Positions 51,801-53,107 of a DNA stretch of 53,107 nucleotides are shown here, piece by piece. Position 1 is the stretch's first letter. Each line of letters begins with the position of its first letter. The stretch is from Akkermansia muciniphila. Lineage in GTDB: Bacteria; Verrucomicrobiota; Verrucomicrobiia; Limisphaerales; F1-80-MAGS106. Both the position numbers and the translations under genes were made by a program. The notes beneath the pieces are model-generated. The model did no database searches and was not told where the DNA came from. It worked only from the letters and a program-made list of their open reading frames with translations. Location of the stretch: contig CAMBEJ010000019.1 of the NCBI GenBank assembly GCA_945865375.1, forward strand, positions 1 through 53,107. Reading direction: 5' to 3'.

Positions 51801-52632
51801 GGTAGCAGCTGACATAAGCCGGCGTGATCCGGGAGAGTTCTTCGATGTAGGGCCGCATCTCCTTGGCTCCGAGCGCACAGTTGATGCCGATGCTGAGCAT
51901 CGGGATGTGGGAGATGGAATTCCAAAAAGCTTCCACCGTCTGCCCGGAGAGGGTGCGGCCGCTTTTGTCCGTGATCGTGAAAGACACGAGCACCGGAACG
52001 CGGAAGCCACGCGCTGCAAAGAGTTCTTCGATGGCGTAGAGGGCTGCTTTGGCGTTCAAGGTATCAAAGATCGTCTCCAGTATGAGGACATCCGCGCCCC
52101 CTTCAAGCAGGCCTCGTGTTTGCTCTGTATAAGCGGCGACGAGGCTGTCGTAAGCGACCGCCCGGAAAGCCGGCCGGTTGACGTCCGAGGACATGGATGC
52201 CGTGCGGTTCGTGGGGCCCAGGGCGCCTGCGACGTAACACTGGCGGAGGGGATCGGTTGCCAACGCCGCATCCACGGCGCGGCGAGCACAGCGGGCACCC
52301 TCGAGGTTGATCTCATACGCCAACGATTCCATCCCGTAATCCGCAAGGGAGATGGCCTGCGCATTGAAGGTGTTGGTTTCGAGGAGATCCGCTCCCGAAT
52401 TCAGGTAAAGACTGTGGATGGATTCGATTATGTCCGGCCGTGTCAGGCACAGGAGGTCGTTGTTTCCCTTCAGATCACGATGCCAGCTCTTGAATCGATC
52501 TCCGCGAAAATCCGCTTCCTCGAGGCGATGCTTCTGGATCATGGTTCCCATGGCGCCATCGATGATGACCACGCGGCGGGAGAGCAATTCCTGGAGCGGA
52601 TGGGGCGGAGATTTGGATAAGGGCGGCTGCAT
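48883..52632 (-). CDS. metH: Cobalamin-dependent methionine synthase
   Basis: 1,249 residues, close to the 1,227 of E. coli MetH, with all four modules. The homocysteine domain (about 1-330) has the zinc cysteines in G-I-N-C and G-G-C-C-G-S. The methyltetrahydrofolate domain (about 360-620) has [11 protein letters not shown] and D-I-N-M-D-E-G. The cobalamin domain (about 655-895) has the cap helix bundle and D-V-H-D-I-G-K-N with the cobalt-ligating His, then G-L-S-G-L-I-T-P. The AdoMet reactivation domain (about 915-1235) has [12 protein letters not shown]. It transfers a methyl group from methyl-THF to homocysteine. Upstream repeats (52723-52740) may control it. Confidence 0.98.
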   Translation of the reverse strand: MQPPLSKSPPHPLQELLSRRVVIIDGAMGTMIQKHRLEEADFRGDRFKSWHRDLKGNNDLLCLTRPDIIESIHSLYLNSGADLLETNTFNAQAISLADYGMESLAYEINLEGARCARRAVDAALATDPLRQCYVAGALGPTNRTASMSSDVNRPAFRAVAYDSLVAAYTEQTRGLLEGGADVLILETIFDTLNAKAALYAIEELFAARGFRVPVLVSFTITDKSGRTLSGQTVEAFWNSISHIPMLSIGINCALGAKEMRPYIEELSRITPAYVSCYPNAGLPNAFGEYDQTPEMMAGEVAEFVREGWVNIVGGCCGSTPDHIAAIAHAVKDLTPRLPPVIPPCLRLSGLEALTITPMTNFVNIGERTNVTGSPRFAKLILGGKFEEALSVAKQQVENGAQILDINMDEGMLDSEQSMSHFLHLIASEPDIARVPVMIDSSKWSVIEAGLKCVQGKPVVNSISLKEGEGRFLDQALKIRRYGAAVVVMAFDERGQADSLARKIEICTRSYNLLVNRAGFPPQDIIFDPNVLTVATGIEEHNHYAVDFIEATRGIKQTLAHAKVSGGISNVSFSFRGNNAIREAMHAAFLYHAIKAGLDMGIVNSGMLEVYEQIPKGLLELVEDVLLDRRPDATERLTRFADSVQQKEKTAETEAAWRNGSVEERLSHALVKGIVDFIDQDIEEARQKYPRPLSVIEGPLMAGMNVVGDLFGDGKMFLPQVVKSARVMKKAVAYLMPFMEAEKKATGVSRGNGRVLLATVKGDVHDIGKNIVGVVLACNNYEITDLGVMVPCDQILAKAKEIEADIIGLSGLITPSLDEMVHVAREMERQGFKIPLLIGGATTSKAHTAVKIAPGFSQPTLHVLDASRAVPAVGSLLSAENKGALVERNRAEQEILRSQYLGRNTKPLLSIETARLRRTPIQWRHQDIAKPAFFGTRVLHNFPLEELVPFIDWSPFFHTWELRGRYPSILSDEKVGEQATKLFEDAQALLGRIVAEKLLEARAVYGFFRANTVGDDIELYTDDTRSASRATLHTLRQQAEKKEGESNLALADFVAPKTSELADSVGAFAVSTGFGVDVLCAGFEKDHDDYNSIMTKALADRLAEAFAECLHKKMRGEWGYGAEERLTCEELIRERYRGIRPAPGYPACPDHTEKLTLWQLLEVEKTTGIRLTESCAMWPASSVSGFSFAHPESKYFAVGKLGRDQVMDYHRRKRMPLQTVERWLSPWLDYEPAGPLAAGDSAACACGLHH

Positions 52633-53107
52633 TTGCGTTGAGTTTCAATCAAGTTCTCAGGACGACGCTGAGACCAATTGTAGCGTTTGCGCCGAGTGCG
52701 GCAATTAAAATATCAACGAATCAAGATATGAAGATATATGGGTGTTCAAGCTCTCAAGACCACGAGTGAGCGGCCTGTTTTTCTGGTCCCAATGGTGCTC
52801 GAAAGAGTTTCCGGTTGTTCACCCGCCCGGCACACGGTTGTCACGCGGAGCGTTCAGATTGAAGAGGCAAGCAGGGGACAAGACCTGCTGGGAAAGGTGT
52901 CCTATGACATTGACTTTATCTGGAGCAACAAGGAACGCGAGTCTGGATCGGCGGCCCAATCGACAGGGGGCCGGCAGGGTGGCGACACCGGACAATCTCT
53001 GGGGAAAGAGGCCGCTCTGGGCGGCCGCCTGCGCCGCGGTGGATGCGGTGGAAGAGGAGGATGCGGGGGGATCGACCGGCACATGGGGGCTTCTTCCTGT
53101 GAGACAC
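52633..53107. other. metH upstream region and unassigned window end
   Basis: 475 bases. 52633-52760 is the metH 5' region with a candidate operator. From about 52760 to the end the DNA is GC-rich and open in several frames on both strands. None of the conceptual products (for example a minus-strand frame at 52819-53082) shows family resemblance or a clear start signal, so no gene is called. A gene entering from the right cannot be excluded. Confidence 0.4.
52723..52740. promoter_or_regulatory. Candidate operator upstream of metH
   Basis: Tandem words AAGATATG (52723-52730) and AAGATATATG (52731-52740) lie about 90-110 bases upstream of the metH start, with an opposite ATATC at 52710-52714 nearby. 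Short repeats of this ATATC/GATAT kind are known binding sites of ArsR-type methionine/SAH regulators in other bacteria; which regulator acts here is not visible. Confidence 0.4.

Noticed and set aside
51649-52620. 323-residue plus-strand frame opposite metH
   Set aside because: Complete overlap with the well-conserved homocysteine domain of MetH; a shadow frame.
52819-53082. 87-residue minus-strand frame at the window end
   Set aside because: No domain and no start signal; several equally open frames exist in the same GC-rich stretch.

Overview
The window is a GC-rich chromosomal segment, most likely from Verrucomicrobiota (Pedosphaera/Limisphaera-like); a relative elsewhere in the PVC superphylum is possible. 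The lineage call is inferred from gene content: a planctomycete/verrucomicrobial-type bacterial microcompartment (BMC) operon, a Minf_1886-family protein, a pseudopilin with the H-X9-DG C-terminal motif, a giant MBG/Ig-repeat exoprotein, and a sugar dehydrogenase fused to a di-haem domain. I see no rRNA, tRNA, CRISPR array, transposase or phage gene.

Layout. 1-3200: FtsB-like protein and a lipoprotein (minus), purF (plus), a DUF971 protein (minus). 3200-11100: a 1 kb gene-free stretch with two structured elements, then a 2,275-residue secreted repeat protein ending in an intrinsic terminator. 11175-13272: a response-regulator/PAS/GGDEF/EAL gene broken by a stop codon and a frameshift. 13293-23088: the BMC locus. 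A DeoR regulator is divergent from pduL, three BMC-H and three BMC-P shell genes, an acetate-kinase-family protein, a CoA-acylating aldehyde dehydrogenase, a class II aldolase, a lactate/malate dehydrogenase-family enzyme and an unassigned barrel-like protein. 23231-28910 (minus): sulfate ABC transporter genes (cysT, cysW, cysA) run straight into a polysaccharide flippase and two paralogous methyltransferases. 28911-29941: gene-poor DNA with nested inverted repeats and a small element with 19-bp perfect terminal inverted repeats. 29942-39466: secreted proteins, a HAD-family protein, a methyltransferase, a glycosyltransferase and the sugar dehydrogenase/cytochrome fusion. 39467-44225 (minus): double M16 peptidase, Minf_1886 protein, a 42-residue membrane peptide, PPP-type phosphatase. 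44356-47837 (plus): two thymidylate-kinase-like proteins, a ROK kinase and a Ppx/GppA phosphatase. 48040-52632: pseudopilin, a 39-residue membrane peptide and metH with a candidate upstream operator.

How the genes work together. In the BMC locus the aldolase should cleave a deoxysugar 1-phosphate (fuculose- or rhamnulose-1-phosphate) to DHAP and lactaldehyde. The aldehyde dehydrogenase would make the acyl-CoA, PduL the acyl-phosphate, and the kinase would recover ATP, while an NAD-linked dehydrogenase recycles cofactor. Short amphipathic helices on PduL, the aldehyde dehydrogenase, the aldolase (both ends) and the last, unassigned protein look like encapsulation peptides. The sugar kinase and isomerase of the pathway are not in the window.

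Most worth a second look: the unassigned cargo-like protein at 21763-23088; the acetate-kinase homologue with changed catalytic positions; the repeat operator at the deoR/pduL promoter; the 19-bp TIR element carrying a fragment resembling a four-helix-bundle gene; the 112-bp dispersed palindromic repeat present in two opposite copies; and the paired thymidylate-kinase-like genes beside ROK and Ppx, which suggest polyphosphate rather than nucleotide metabolism.
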